From NCBI RefSeq assembly GCF_000499845.2, contig NC_023749.2, forward strand, positions 715,030 through 779,029: 64,000 nt of DNA, given 5' to 3'. Position numbers and translations under genes: made by a program. Of this stretch, positions 24,433-37,870 are shown one piece after another. The stretch comes from Phaseolus vulgaris. Its lineage: Eukaryota > Streptophyta > Magnoliopsida > Fabales > Fabaceae. Position 1 is the first letter of the stretch; the number at the start of each line of letters is the position of its first letter. The notes beneath the pieces are model-generated. The model was not told where the DNA came from, did no database searches, and was given only the letters and a program-made list of their open reading frames with translations.

Positions 24433-27400
24433 ATGGGATTTGATAATGAGTGCATAGTGAACATTCAATCTCTTGCTGGAGAGTACTTCTGTCCTGTGTG
24501 TCGGTTGCTTGTATTTCCAAATGAAGCTTTGCAGTCACAATGTACTCATTTATACTGCAAGCCGTGTTTGACATACACTGTGAGCACTACAAAGGCTTGC
24601 CCATATGATGGTTACTTGGTCACTGAGGCAGATTCCAAGGTTCTTTTCCTATTCATTCCAGAGTGCTCACGTGCAATAATTTTTTCCCTGTGCATATATG
24701 AATGTGTATATGTATGCCTTAATTTCAGCCTCTGACAGAGTCAAATAAGACACTTGCTGAAACTATTGGAAAAATAGCAGTTCACTGCCTTTATCATAGA
24801 AGTGGGTGCACATGGCAAGGAACTTTGTCTGAGTGCACATCTCATTGTTCTGGATGTGCTTTTGGAAATTCTCCCGTAGTTTGCAATAGGTGTGGGATAC
24901 AAATAGTGCATCGCCAAGTACAAGAACATGCACAAAACTGCCCTGTATGTTCCATTTATTCACACAATATAATAATGATTTCTTCTGTCTATTTCTGGCA
25001 GTCTGGTGCTTATGTTTGTTTATTGGCAGGGTGTGCAAGGTCAGGCACAACAGGTGACCACTACCCAGGATCCTTCAACTACTAGTGTTGCTGCTTCTAC
25101 GGATCAGAACCAGAATGCTACCCCTGTTGCAGCAACCGCTGCACAAGCTGTCACAACTGCCATGCCTGGGCAGGTTTCAAATCACCAACCCAATCTTACG
25201 TCTCAAACACAAGCTTTAGTTCAAACTACTGGGCAGCCAGCGGCGGAGCAGTGGTATCAGCAGCAACAGTATCAACAATACTACCAGCAATACCCTGGAC
25301 AAGATCCATACCAACAGCAGTATCAACATTACTATCCCTATCAACAGTCCATGGTTCCACAGTACCAGCAGGCCTATGGTCAGCCCCAACCTCAGTCTCA
25401 ATCACAGCCTCAGGCCCAGCTTCAACCTCAGCCCCAGCCACAGGCCCAACACCAATCACAGCAGCCTCAACTTCAATCACAGCCTCAGGCTCAAGGACTT
25501 CCTCATCCACCTTCACATATTCAGGCTCCGGTGGTCCCACCAGCTCAGAATCAGATGCAAGTTCAACAACAACCTCAGCAACTTCAACCTGCTGTGCAGC
25601 CACATGGACAGACGAGTCATGCACCTGGTCATGCCCTCCCTCAATCTCAGACTCAGCCCTATCCATACCCACAAGTTCAGCCTCATTCTGTCCAACCTCA
25701 ACCCCAACAGCCTATGCAAATTCCTCCATATCAGCAACCTCCTCCTCAAATGCAGCATTCACAACCTCAAATTCAGCAACCAGTTCAGAAGTATCCTGTT
25801 CCTCAATCTCAAGTTCATGCACAACTGCAACCTAATGCTCCAGTTCAACATCCCTCTCAGCTCCCAATGCCTCCTCACCATCCTGTGACACCTAATGTCC
25901 AGCCTCAAGTGCAAAATGCAACGACACATTCAGTGACAGGGCATCACTCTTATCCACAACCTCTGCCTCACCCAAATATGCAAACGGGGGTTCCTCAACA
26001 TCCTATGCACATGCATCCTCAAAATGGGCCCCAACCCCAGGCTCAACACTCTGTCCAGATGCAAAATCAATTTCCTCCTCAAATTCCAACCATGCGTCCA
26101 AATCAATCTCATGCTATATTTCCTAACCAGCAATCATCTGTTCAGGGCCAAACAACCCCTCCTTTGCAACAACAGCCTGTGTATTCCCATAATCAACAAC
26201 CTGGACAAATAAACCAACGTCCTACTATGCAACCAGTTCAACAAATACCTCAGCAGCAGCCATTTGCACAGCACCAAATGTCTATGCCATCTCATTTACG
26301 ACCACTGGGTCCAGCACATTCATTTCCCAAACATGTGTATTCACAGTCACAGGGTAATATTGCACCATCAAATAACATTCAGCACAGTCAATCTCAAAAT
26401 GCTGGAGGAAGGCCTTTAGTTCCTAACCATGCAGGCCATCTACAGCCATTTGCGCAATCTGCCAATACTATTCCAGTTAGACATGGGCAAAATGGTGCTG
26501 GCTACTTGCATGAAAATCAGAAATCGTTGGCTGGTACCAATAATCCAGTACAGTTGCCTTCTGAATTGCAGTCTAGGGCACCAGAAACAATAGAAAGACA
26601 CGGTGATGTTGGCGAACAACAAACTGAGTCTGCTGCGGGTAAACTCGGTAAAAATTTGGACATAGTGTCTGGATCAGCAAATGAGTTGAAATCTGAAAAA
26701 TTCGAAGCCAGCTTGAAACCAATTGAGGTTGGGAATATGCAAAATAATGAAGATCCACACTCCATTAAGACTTCTGTCCCAAATGCCAATGCAGTAGAAA
26801 ATGCTGATTCTGTGAATAAGAATCTAGGGATGGGGGCGGCTGCTGAAAGCAATTGGAAGCCTGCGGTTAGTAATAAATCTGGTGGTGCAATGCACGGGGT
26901 TCAAAATGACAGTAATGAGCATTCTGTCCAAGGCAATGAATTTCAAGAAGGACATCCACCAAACACAGAGACAAAACTCCCTGAGTCAGAAACTGATAAA
27001 TTACACAATGATGACAATCCTACCGTATCTAACTCTCAAAGCAATGGGAGTTTTGCTCAGTTGTCTCATTCAGCCACTTTCACGGATCAGAGTAAGCATC
27101 ATCAACCAATGACTAATTATGCGCCTTCCGTTCAGCAGAGATCTTCTGCAATGTTAGCATCACAATCGCCACACCTGACAATTCCAAACCAGCCACTCTC
27201 TTCATTGCACTCTTCAGCCCTTGTCAGGAATCATGGATCTGCCCATGATCCTCATACAGGACACGCCTCAGCAGAGAATTTTCCGCCAACCATGTTTAAG
27301 CAGCCACAAGATTCTGACATTACTCTCGGACGAGGCTTTCAACCTCAGTCTCTTGGACCCCCGCAACCATTTAACCAAGTCCACGAGCCTCCTTTCCGTG

Positions 27401-28853
27401 CTGGAACATCAAATTTTTCTCGTCTTGGAGGGCCTCAATTTGGTGCACCACTTCCTGGAGATATGCATGGTCGAATGGCAGCCAACTTACCACCACATGG
27501 TACTGAAGGTTTGGGTTTGCATGATGAAAGGTTCAAACCTTTCCTTGTTTCAAATCAGCAAACTATGGATAGAAGAGAGTATGACGATGATCTTAAGAAA
27601 TTCTCTAGGCTGCCTATGGATGCTGAGTCAATTTCTAAATATGGAAATTATTCATTAAGTGCACATGAATCTGGAAAGAGATCAGTTGGTATTCATGACG
27701 ATGTCATTAAGAAATCAGGTTCGGCACTTCATCCTGGTTATCTTGGACCAGGTCCTGGATATGGGAGACATCATATGGATGGCATGACTCCTAGAAGTCC
27801 TGTTGGTGAATATGCTGAGATGTCTTCCAGGAGATTGGGGCCCCACTCTGGTAGTCTTATTGGTAAGTCAGGTATAGATGATTTTGATGGCAGAGTTCCT
27901 CGTCATTTTGGTGGTGAGTTCCGTGATAGTCGGTTTCCTCATTTGCCTAGCCATTTGCATAGAGATGAATTTGATGGTTTTGGTAACTTCCGAATTGGTG
28001 AACACCCAAGGAGTGGTGATTTCATTGGTCAAGATGAATATGCTGGCCATTTCCGAAGGGGTGAACCTTTGGGTCCTCATAATTTTCCTAGACATTTGCA
28101 GCTTGGGGAGCCTGTTGGTTTTGGTGCCCATCCTGGTCATATGAGAGCAGTTGAACATGGCAGTTTTCGTAGTTTTGAATCATTTGCAAAAGGCAGCCGG
28201 CCAGGTCATCCGCAACTTGGTGAGCCTGGGTTCAGGAGCAGCTTTTCTCTTCCTGGATTTCCCAATGATGCTGGATTTTTAACAGTTAAGTTTTGATTAC
28301 TTATATTCATTTTTGTATTTGCAATTATTCATATAAGTGTTCAAAATTGAAGTTGAGTAGGCCGAATGTGAAAGTTTTTTTTTTGTTTTGGGGGGATTGG
28401 CTTCAATAATTGTTGATTTTTTTAATATTTTTGTTTTATTTATTTTACTGTTGTTTTTTCTTTTCAGGGAGATATCAGGTCGTTTGATAATTTGAGGAGA
28501 AGGAAGGTTTCCAGCATGGGGTGGTGCCGGATATGTAAAGCTGACTGTGAAACCGTTGAAGGTCTGGACTTGCATTCACAAACAAAGGAGCACCAGAAGA
28601 TGGCTATGGACATGGTCAAGACAATCAAACAAAATGCGAAGAAACAGAAGTTGTAGGCTATTTTTTGGTTTGTTATTGATGCTGTAGCATACATCTGGAA
28701 AAAAAATTAACTTCTATATGGAAGATAAACCCTCTATTACTTTATGATGCAAGTGTTTTTTTGTTTTGTAGAATACCCAGTGAACAACCCACAGTTGATG
28801 AGGGAAACAAGACACACAATACTGGTTTTGAGGGTCGTGGAAATAAGCATTGA
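24433..28853 (+). CDS. RING / TRAF-type / Gln-Pro-rich / U1-type zinc-finger protein (1314 aa, 5 coding exons)
   Basis: Coding exons: 24433-24639, 24729-24944, 25030-28284, 28468-28652, 28772-28853 (3945 nt, phases consistent). A 5' UTR exon ends at 23641 and the next exon starts at 24391. Residues 20-62 form a RING-type finger (CPVC, CTHLYCKPC, CPYDGYL), suggesting ubiquitin-ligase activity. Residues 87-141 form a TRAF-type zinc finger (CLYHRSGCTWQGTLSEC, CNRCGIQIVHRQVQEHAQNC). Residues 142 to about 1226 are one huge exon of low complexity. Its first half is extremely Gln/Pro-rich, the middle is Ser/Asn/Lys-rich, and the end is Gly/His/Phe/Arg-rich. The C-terminus has a U1/matrin-type C2H2 finger (C1246, C1249, H1262, H1268), usual in RNA-binding or spliceosome-linked proteins. 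Automated pipelines may mislabel such Q-rich proteins as KMT2-like; no SET domain is present. The last donor (AAGTT|GTAGGC) is weak, and reading through gives a stop two codons later. Confidence 0.88.
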
Positions 28854-31800
28854 GTAGTCATGGTTTGCTGTAATTTGATATTCTGTCATGCATCAAAAGA
28901 TGTTGCTATGGTATTATTGCATTTAGCAATGTTTATCATTTAATGTCCTTTCCTATTTTAAAGGTTATTTATGCTTCGCATGTTATTTCAGGTTGCTGCC
29001 ATAATGGTTTTGGGAATGTTTTACGGAACTGGAGTACTGCGGCAGTTAAGTTTGTTGGCTTTTGAATTTTAAAATAGATAATTACATAACTGGAATAGCT
29101 GTCTCAACCTTGGTGCTTTGTTAACATTTTCTATTATTTCATGTTGTTTACATGCTATTGATAAGTACAATTTATCCGGATGGCAATCTTTTGACCATAG
29201 TTACTAATCCTAGATAGTGACTGACCCCAAAGTCACTATAGTAGGATGGGCGCTATTTTATTTTTCTATACAGATATATAATCCATCTCTGGTATGTACA
29301 TAGTTAAAAATATAATGGTAAAATGATTTCAAAATTTGATCTATTCACTATTTTCAATAAAAAGTAGGATGTCCTAGGCAAAACATACTGGTAAAAACTG
29401 ACAAAAGTGAAGGAAACAGTGACAGAGACAGAAAACGGTCTGAGAAGAGAGATGGCTGCAATGTTGCAGTTGCCAGAAAGTGGCCCAAGATGTGGTTGTT
29501 GTCACCAGTGAAGGTGGGCACATGAGAAGAGAACATCAAGGGCTATGTGTCTGGCTCCTTTTCAGCTGAATTGTGAGGGGGGATGGGGAATGTGTTTTTT
29601 CAAGAAAACAAGCATCACGGTAGTATAGCATGCAAATTGCCTGTGATTGAGCCTTGACTGCCATAACCTTGAAAATGGCTTGTAAGAGATGCTCTATAGC
29701 ACACTGTCAATAGCCCTTTTTCTAACTCATCATAGAAACCTCCTATTGACGTTTGTGGATTAATTGTAATTGAATATCCTAACCCAGTTTGGTCTTTCTG
29801 GTTTTTATCTCTTGATTAACACTCAATTTTCCATTATCCGAGCTTTTATATAGCCTATCTTATAGGAAGCTAATCTCCCTAGTGTCTAGCATATTTTTCC
29901 TTAAAGCTTAGTTTTGTTTGCTCTGTAGCTAAAAAAGGGATCAAAATAACAAACTAACCCCTAAAGCCATACCATTTATACTTTAATTATTTTTTATATT
30001 ATACTTTAAACACTTAGTTTTTATATTTAGAAAAATAGAAAAAAAAAATCCTTGGCTACAAAACTATATTTTCTCCACACACACATCCCTAGTGCCCATA
30101 AGTATTAGGTCTAGACTAATGTGGTTCTGGTGATCCAGATGCCTGGAACTGTTGAATCTTGGCCATCGCTTGAAATGTTCAGGAGTTGTGCTGCTTTTGT
30201 GACTCCGATTCTTAGTATGGGGCAAAGAAACTAGACAACTGATCTGGCCTGTTTGGGCATGGCACAAAATGAAAGATTGCTCAGGCCCTCCTATTTTTGC
30301 AGTTAGAAAAAATAGAAATGATGTAAACAAGTTGAAATTACTCTTCTAAATTATTCGAGTGAAATCAGCATTAGTTGCTCCCATCCTTATATAATTTAAG
30401 TTCGAAACGTATCAACGTCCTTAGCCACAGATCTTGATTAAGGAAGCTATTTTGTTTGAGGAAAGAATCCAATGAGTTCATTGGGAAAATGGTAAAAAGG
30501 TTATGGAGAAAGAGATTAAATAGTGAGAATGATAAAAAAGTTGTCTTTAAAAAAGAAAGAATACAACTATGTTCATTAAAATAGAAAAACTGATAAAGAA
30601 ATAAGCTGTAGTCAAAAGAGATAGTGCATCATTAACACTTGCAAAATTGATGATGAAAATATATTCATTACCTTGCTATAGCTTTTTGGGTTGCCACATC
30701 CTTTTCTGTTTGCTGAACTGTATCTACTTGTGACCTTTTGTAAAACTTCATCATAAAAATTTAATATTTTCTGTTAAAAAAATTAAGTAATTAAACAAAT
30801 TAATTTCTTTTTTTTCCTGTAGTAATTTCACTTCTCTATAATTTCCTTCTTTTCCCCCCTAGTCAGGAGAGCCTTTTAGGTACCTCTTACCTCAGCATTT
30901 GAGGATCTAATGACTTTCACCTTTCACTGTTCTGGATTTCTTATAACAAAAGGGTGTATAATGTGTAGCGTATCTTCTATTCTTTAATTCCAACATAATT
31001 GTAAATTTTGGTGGGGTATTTCGCACTTCATTTGAACTTTCCCAATATAGGAATGTTGGATAATTACTTTGACCAATATTGTCATCAGTATCCAGACATA
31101 TCCTAAGATTCTTTTCTACTAGGTGGGATACTGTTTTTCTGTTAGATTGGAGTAACTAGTACATTGTAGTTTCATCTGATTTACAAGTACTCTTTAGCTT
31201 TGTTCTCAGTCAACTGTCAATGTAGGGTAAATCATCAAAGCAAATCTGTGTGATAATTTATTAAAACTTGGTCCTGTCTGACTTCTGTATATGAAGCAAT
31301 ATTTCATTTTAATTGATGAATGAAGTAGAAAAGGATGTGCACCATAGTTTTTGGCATTACCTCTCACATTTAGCACTGAGGTTATGAGCTATAGCTGTTC
31401 ATTATCACTCACTACATTTATGCAGTTCATCCTTGGTCATGAGGATGTCATCATTTGGTTTAAGGCTTTTGATTTCTTAGCACATATCCTTGTTATTGGT
31501 CAACCAAGTCCTTGTAGTGCTTCAATATCTCTGTTCCTTGGTTAATCCTCATTACTTGGGAGTTGTAATGTTGTTTTGAGAGGACAGTAGGCATATTGAG
31601 GTTATGGTTGGCAGATCTTGTCAGTTGTTTGGTCTTTTCAAATATAAATGTCCAAAATCATTCAATTCTTACTCAACTTCTCAAAATATCTAGGGTATAT
31701 TATGGCATCCTATGAAACGGAAAATTTTATATGTAAATAATGATAGAATTGGTGTACCGAAATTGTTTTATACATGTTTTATTTAAAAAATGGCTAATAA

Positions 31801-33669
31801 CTTTTGTATCATTGATCCATGTGACGCACCTATCATATATCTGGGTCTGGGATCATGCATGCAAATATTGTTAGCAAAGCATGTGGTAGACAGTATTTAA
31901 AGGGAAAACAATTTAAATGAGGGACATAGTATAATATTGTAGCTTCAAATTCTAAATCCATTGCTGATTTTGAGACCTAGGGAACGAGACTAGGATTACA
32001 TTAGGTTTAAGGTAACCTTTTGTTACAGAGGGAAAGGATGTGTTCATTTCGTTCGTAAATATCCAAGAATATTCCACTATAGTACACTGGCTTTGATTGA
32101 CTAACCTGCAGTCTATATTTTGGATTTAGATAGTATGTAGTGGTAATAGTGACAATAATTTAAAATTCTTCTAATTTAGAGGTTGTTGGATTTTTTTATC
32201 ATTTCCTAGAACCGCTTCTACCTAGTTAAAGATTATACCATCTTTCTATCACACAATGTTGGGAGCGCTCATTGAAGCGGTGAGATAGACTTCTTGATGG
32301 GCGATTCTGGGCTTCAATCTCTACCCTGTCCTTGTGTTTTTCTCAGGTTCGTCATTTCCGATCTTAATAATTTATGTTAACACATTCCTTCTTAACCCAA
32401 AAACAGCCTGCCCCTTAGGCTGACTGTTTAAGGTATCTATTGAATGAATAATATCTCTTGTTGTTTATTTTTTTCCTTCTCTGGTAAAATATTCCCTAGT
32501 TATTTTAATTTTCATAACAATATAGATTTTATGATCTAGGACGACTAACCCCCGTGTTATTTTGCACAAATTTGAGAGGGTGAGTCTTGCTACAATAGTG
32601 GTCTTGGGCACATTAGGTGACTTGAACTCTATTTAGGAGAAGCAATAGTTCCATCCCTAACCCTCATAATTAAGCGATCTCTTCTTCAGTTGGCCTCTTG
32701 ATGAGACGTCATAATGTTGTAAATTTGTTGATTACAATAATCATAATGCCTCTCTTTGTTTGCATGTACCTTCTCAATATAGAGACAGACTGCAGGAAAA
32801 CCTTGTTCCCTTTTAATGGGAACAAACACTTTAGTTGGGAATTAAATACTTCGGAAAGAAGTTGAGCGATAGTAATTAACAAATAAGTTGGTTAAGATTT
32901 GTGACTTTATAGAATGTCTGGGCTCTAAATGGTTGTAGAAATACATCAGTGGTTGCAAACGAGATGCCATTGGGAAATAGTTGGGGAGTGAAAATCATGG
33001 CTTTCCTTAAGTCTTCGAAGTTGACCGTATGTTAGATTACATAGTGTTTGACTGGACTCAGCAATATAGTCAAGGTCAACAAAAGTCAAGTTTTTTTTTC
33101 TTTTTACTTTGGGAGGCCTAGGATTAATTATATATTTTAAGAAGAAAAATAGGAGAAATATAATTATTGGGTAATTAATAGAATGTACAGTATATCATAA
33201 CCAAATTTAATTCATAATCATTATGACAAATTACTAAAACACTCCAGAGTGTGCACTTTACATACATGGAGAAACACTTACCTTCATGTTCGTCTTTATT
33301 ACTTTTTGCGTAATTAGGTCTTAAATTTTTCAACAATCTCTCCTCTGATGTAAATATTTTCGTTGGGTGCAAGAAAATTCGGCCTATCTTCCAGGTTTAG
33401 GGTTTAGTGTCCTAATGGAATCACCAATAAAAAATTTAAGTTGTGATTGTGCGTATGCCTGATTGTAGGTACAACGTTAAAAAAAAAAATCAATATCACA
33501 AAGAAAAAGACATCAATTTATAAAATATAATTACATGAAAAAATGATAAACTTGAAAGTAAAAGAAATAAATAAATCAGAGAATTAGGGTCGCTTTGTAG
33601 AAATATTAAACACAAGAAAGAACAAAGAAACCTAGACGTAAGAGTCAGTGGAAGGCAGATACAGTCATG
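28854..33669. other. Gene-poor intergenic DNA
   Basis: The first few hundred bases are the 3' UTR and flank of the RING-finger gene. I see no supportable coding region in the rest. Short frames (29354-29539, 30064-30330, 31351-31545, 33175-33372) have no recognisable domain. The base composition is somewhat less AT-rich than the 35-43 kb region, so an unrecognised non-coding transcript or decayed element cannot be excluded. Confidence 0.55.
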
Positions 33670-35010
33670 AGTTGCCTAAGCAGACTTTTTTCCTCAGCTA
33701 ACATTATTTTTACTTTTATTTCCCCATCCACTATCATATTGTTATTATTTTCCTATTTAGCACTTTTTGTTTTTATTTCCCAAACTAGTTTTTTCCCATG
33801 GTTTAATTTCGTATTTTGGTTTCTGGGGATGGTGTTTTTATAATTTTTGATTTCTTTGTCTAGAGTGAATGAGAAAAAAAAGGAATATAAAATAGAATAA
33901 AAGTAAATTTAAGAATCAATAAAATAACATAAAAAGTAAAAAGAATTAATAAATTAAAATGAATTTATAATTTTAATTTTGGATGCATTAAAAAAATAAA
34001 TATATTGGTTGTAAAATAAAATATTTTTAATGTTTAAAATAGTTAGAAATGTAATTATTGAAGAAGGAAATTAATTTTTACAAAAAAAAAAGTAATAAAT
34101 TAAAGATTTAGTTTAAAAAAACTTCTCTTACGTTTTGGTTAAAAAATAAGTAGATTGAAGACAACAGCATTCCCATTTGCCTTTTGTCTCCCTCTTCACA
34201 AAGAAATGTTCCATGATGGACATCGACCAGACTTTGGGGTGTGAGGCAACCTCTGTTGATTCCATGGTACGAAGAGTTGCAAATTGAAAATTGAATAAAA
34301 GATTTTGATCTTTTTGGGTTTGAAATGGAATATTTGCTTTAATTTTGTTTATGATTGCGTATACGGTAACAAAATGTTTGAAAAACTTCCAACTTTGGTT
34401 GCATCTTTCTCAAACATTTTTGTTGCGGTCCCTAGTCACATGAACAAAACTAAAGCCTAACCCAAAAAATCAAAACCTTTTATTTCCTCTCAATTTCCAA
34501 AACCTTCGTACCACGAGATCAAACAGAGGTTACCTCACACTCTGAAGTCTTTGTCATGTCCATCAAGCTTAAGATCTTTAATTTCTTTGGTTGAAATGGG
34601 AAAATGAGTTGAACGAATCGGAATGGCGTTCGGTCTACTTGTTTTTTTTATCCGAAACAGTGAGGAAGCTTTTATAAACTAAATATTTTTTACTTTTTAT
34701 TTTGTAAAATAGTCATTTTTTTCTTCAATAATTATATTTTAAAAATATTTTTTACAAGCAATACATTTATTTATTTTTAATGCATCCAAAGTTATTAATT
34801 CCTTTTTATTTTGTTGATTCTTCAATCTATTTATTTTTTCTTTTCCATCACTCTAGACAAAGAAATAAAAAATATTATCCCGAGAAACCAAAATTCTAAA
34901 AGGATAAAATCATGGAAAAACGGTGATAGATAGGAAAACAAAAAGGGTCTTATATATGAAGAAAAAAAGTAAGGATTAGAAAATAGTGCAAATCTGCTTA
35001 AGCATGTTTG
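33670..35010. repeat. Long imperfect foldback (inverted repeat, ~0.6 kb arms)
   Basis: The left arm (about 33670-34330) and right arm (about 34450-35010) are imperfect reverse complements around a centre near 34385. Matching landmarks: CCTAAGCAGAC (33677) with CTGCTTAAG (about 34997); TTCTTTGTCTAGAGTGA (about 33850) with TCACTCTAGACAAAGAA (about 34850); TTGGATGCATTAAAAA (about 33980) with TTTTTAATGCATCCAA (about 34775); GTGTGAGGCAACCTCTGTT (about 34240) with AACAGAGGTTACCTCACAC (about 34522). No transposase is encoded. It is a candidate foldback transposon or small-RNA-producing hairpin. Confidence 0.85.
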
Positions 35011-36068
35011 GGAAGGATTTTTTCCCTTGTTGAAGAATTAATTATTCATAAAGTAGGATGCATATTTGTGACTGTTTTGAATATGCAAAGTTATGATTTA
35101 TATATCTTTTTCATGTAGAAGAGTTGAATATTTTCTTGCATCTAAATAACTAATTATCTTGAATAGTTTTTAGTTAATATATCCACACATAAAATAATTC
35201 TAACTAAAATTTATAGCAATAATTGATTACATGTAATTCACTATTGGAATAATTTAAGATTTACCGTCATCAAACAAACCGAGTAAAAGCACCGCTCTTC
35301 GCACCATGAATTCATCTGGAATCTGTTGTGCGTTCTCATACAATAAAACTTCAGACTATATAAATATGTGTAGTTATGCAGTATCTATTTACTCTATATA
35401 TGTGCATAATTTTATGTTTACTCCCAATTTAGTTATATATAGACTAAATGGCTAATTAAAACCTTTAAAATATATCTTCTTGCATGGGTTGCATTATGAA
35501 GATGATTTTAAATCATACCATGTAATAATATATAATGAAAAATAGTATTCGTCAAAGATTTCCTTGACCAACTCATCGTTCAGTCAGGTTGGGGATCGTG
35601 TAGTCAATTTAGTTGGTTGATGTCTTGGTTTTTGTTTCATGCACCCCATTCTCTCTCCCTCTAGCAATGAAGTAAAAAATGTGGGTCTTCTACCCAAGTC
35701 ATCACTCATCACATACCTCAGGTGCGATAACATCAACGAGGGATCTCCTACATGTGTCCTGTGTCCAAACTCCATAACACCTTTTATTTAGAGATGGGTG
35801 TGTAATCGAGGGACTAACTATAGGGAGTCAAAGAAAAAGTTCATATCAACGAGGGGGCCCTAATCCTCTGGTCGCAATTTAGTGCAGTCCTTGTCTTCAA
35901 CACTTACCTGAAGCTCCTCGTAGCTTTTCATCTACAGTCATACGAGAATGTTTGATGATACCCAAGAACCGCCTCGTGAGGGTAATTGTCTTAAAATTCT
36001 CGTAAACCCATGGGTTTTACAACCCCAAAAAAAACACTAAACCCAGTTGTTCAATAGATAATTGGCAA

Positions 36069-36071
<3 letters not shown>

Positions 36072-36139
<68 letters not shown>
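36072..36139. repeat. Compound (TA)n(GA)n microsatellite
   Basis: A TA run (36072-36099) passes directly into a GA run (36100-36139), followed by a short AGAT repeat. Confidence 0.95.
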
Positions 36140-36143
<4 letters not shown>

Positions 36144-37458
36144 GATAGATAGAGAGAGATGAAATGTGATATAGACTGGTTTGTATGAGTCAATTACTGT
36201 GTCACTGGTTCAACCATCTTGTCTGGTTCAATAACTGGGCCGATTTGACACAGATCTAAAATAACACCTAGGAAAAGGGCCGAGGAGCCATTAGTAACTT
36301 TGGGATTGTGGACTTTATTATTCATGCCATTCTTTTATACCTAAAGGTTCATCAACATGTTGGTAGGTTTAATAAAAGTTTAGTGAAGTCGCACCCATTA
36401 CAAGCACAATATAAGCTAGACAAATACTAAATATTGTCTTAAAAAATTTCCTATATTACACATCTAATTTAACCAAGTGCCAAAAAAATGAAGAATTCAA
36501 AAAATGATTCCAGATTTTAAGATAAGAACAAAGTTATTTAGATTCACAGAAAATAAAACTACATAGATGGAGATGAAAAAGAATCTCAAAGTAACTTATG
36601 TAGGTCAATTCCTATTATTTTTTTTAATTTAGAATTCTTGATTACTTTAATTATAGCAATTGAACAATTAAATCTGAATTTATTGGTTGATTGTTTTATT
36701 AGCTATTTCTATATTTTCTACTTAGGATACACATTATCATGGAGAATCCAATAATTGTCCTAAACTGGAAAAAGGTCTAATGAACAATGCAAACATTTTA
36801 TGTTGGATCACAAACAGAAAAATATGCTTGAAATTCGTGAGGTGATGTAGCTCTTGAGCTTGCGAAGTTGAATAAAAAAGGTAAAATGAGTGAAAATATA
36901 GGAGAAATAAAGTAAAAATTAAATGTATTTAGTTGAAGAGAAATATAAAAGAGACAGGGAGAGATATTAGTAGAAATAAGTGAGAAAGAGTATAGCAAAT
37001 CCCACTATTGTTTAAACATTATTTCTCCTTTCTTTCTCGACCACCGAAACGAAATATATAGGTAGTAATAATGTTTGTTTAAATAAGTCTTTTCAGAAAG
37101 AAAAAATGTTTTTCTACAATAAATTAAAGTATAACTAAGTTAAAATGGAATTTAGAAAAAGTGATAGATAATTTCTTCTAATTACTTAATGTGTTAATTA
37201 ATTTTAATTTATGAAAAAGTTATTTTCATTTATGTTCTTTTTATTTAATATTTTCATTAAATTATTCATAAAAAAATAGGGAAACATACATGATATATGT
37301 GGCAACTTCACAAGCTCTGGATAAGGGGTGGGAAGTGGAGAGCAGGGATTATAAATGAGATGAGAGGGGTGTTTAATGTTTGGGATGGCGAAAGTTAAGG
37401 AATTTTGAATGTTTAAAAAAAAAGGGTGGTTATAGAATTAGGAAAATGATACTTTGAT

Positions 37459-37625
37459 GATGTGATGGATTTAAAAATAAATATATATAATAAATAATAG
37501 ATTTAGAATTAAATGATATAAAATAATATTAAAATAATAGTATGATGTGATGGATTTAAAAATAAATATATATAATAAATGATAGATTTAGAATTAAATG
37601 ATATAAAAAAAATATTTAAATAATA
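37459..37625. repeat. 85-bp tandem duplication related to a segment at 55.16 kb
   Basis: GATGTGATGGATTTAAAAAT begins at 37459 and again at 37544, each followed by AAATATATATAATAAAT and GAATTAAATGATATAAAA. A close relative of the same unit occurs at about 55165-55225, next to the last CHX exon. Confidence 0.85.
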
Positions 37626-37739
37626 ATATTAGGAGTTGTAATCTATGAAGTTCAGACATTGCTCTTAAATGGCGTGTCAGTGTCGGATACTGATATTTGT
37701 ATGACACGTATCCATAAAGTGTCTAGTTCAAAAAGTATT

Positions 37740-37870
37740 TGTTGGATTTCCGACAATTCTTACTGTTCTAATACAATTTTAAAAAGAAAAATTACATTAA
37801 TTTTTTAAAAATTTAAATTTATTGTATAAATTTTTATTATGATTATAAAAATAAAAATAAGAAACAAATC
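37740..37870. repeat. Dispersed repeat, copy B
   Basis: Same-orientation relative of 9890-10050, sharing TTGTATAAATTTTTATTATG and the following TTATAAAAATAAAAA. The upstream part contains a satellite-like GTGTCGGATACTGATAT segment. It is probably a fragment of a larger transposon. Confidence 0.5.

Noticed and set aside
24825..25085. 86-aa frame reading through the third RING-gene intron
   Set aside because: Ends in a stop, while splicing at 24944/25030 gives the continuous frame.
25226..25835. Long frames overlapping the Gln/Pro-rich exon on both strands (148 and 194 aa)
   Set aside because: Shadows of the CAG/CCT-rich real coding frame; composition simply mirrors the repeat.
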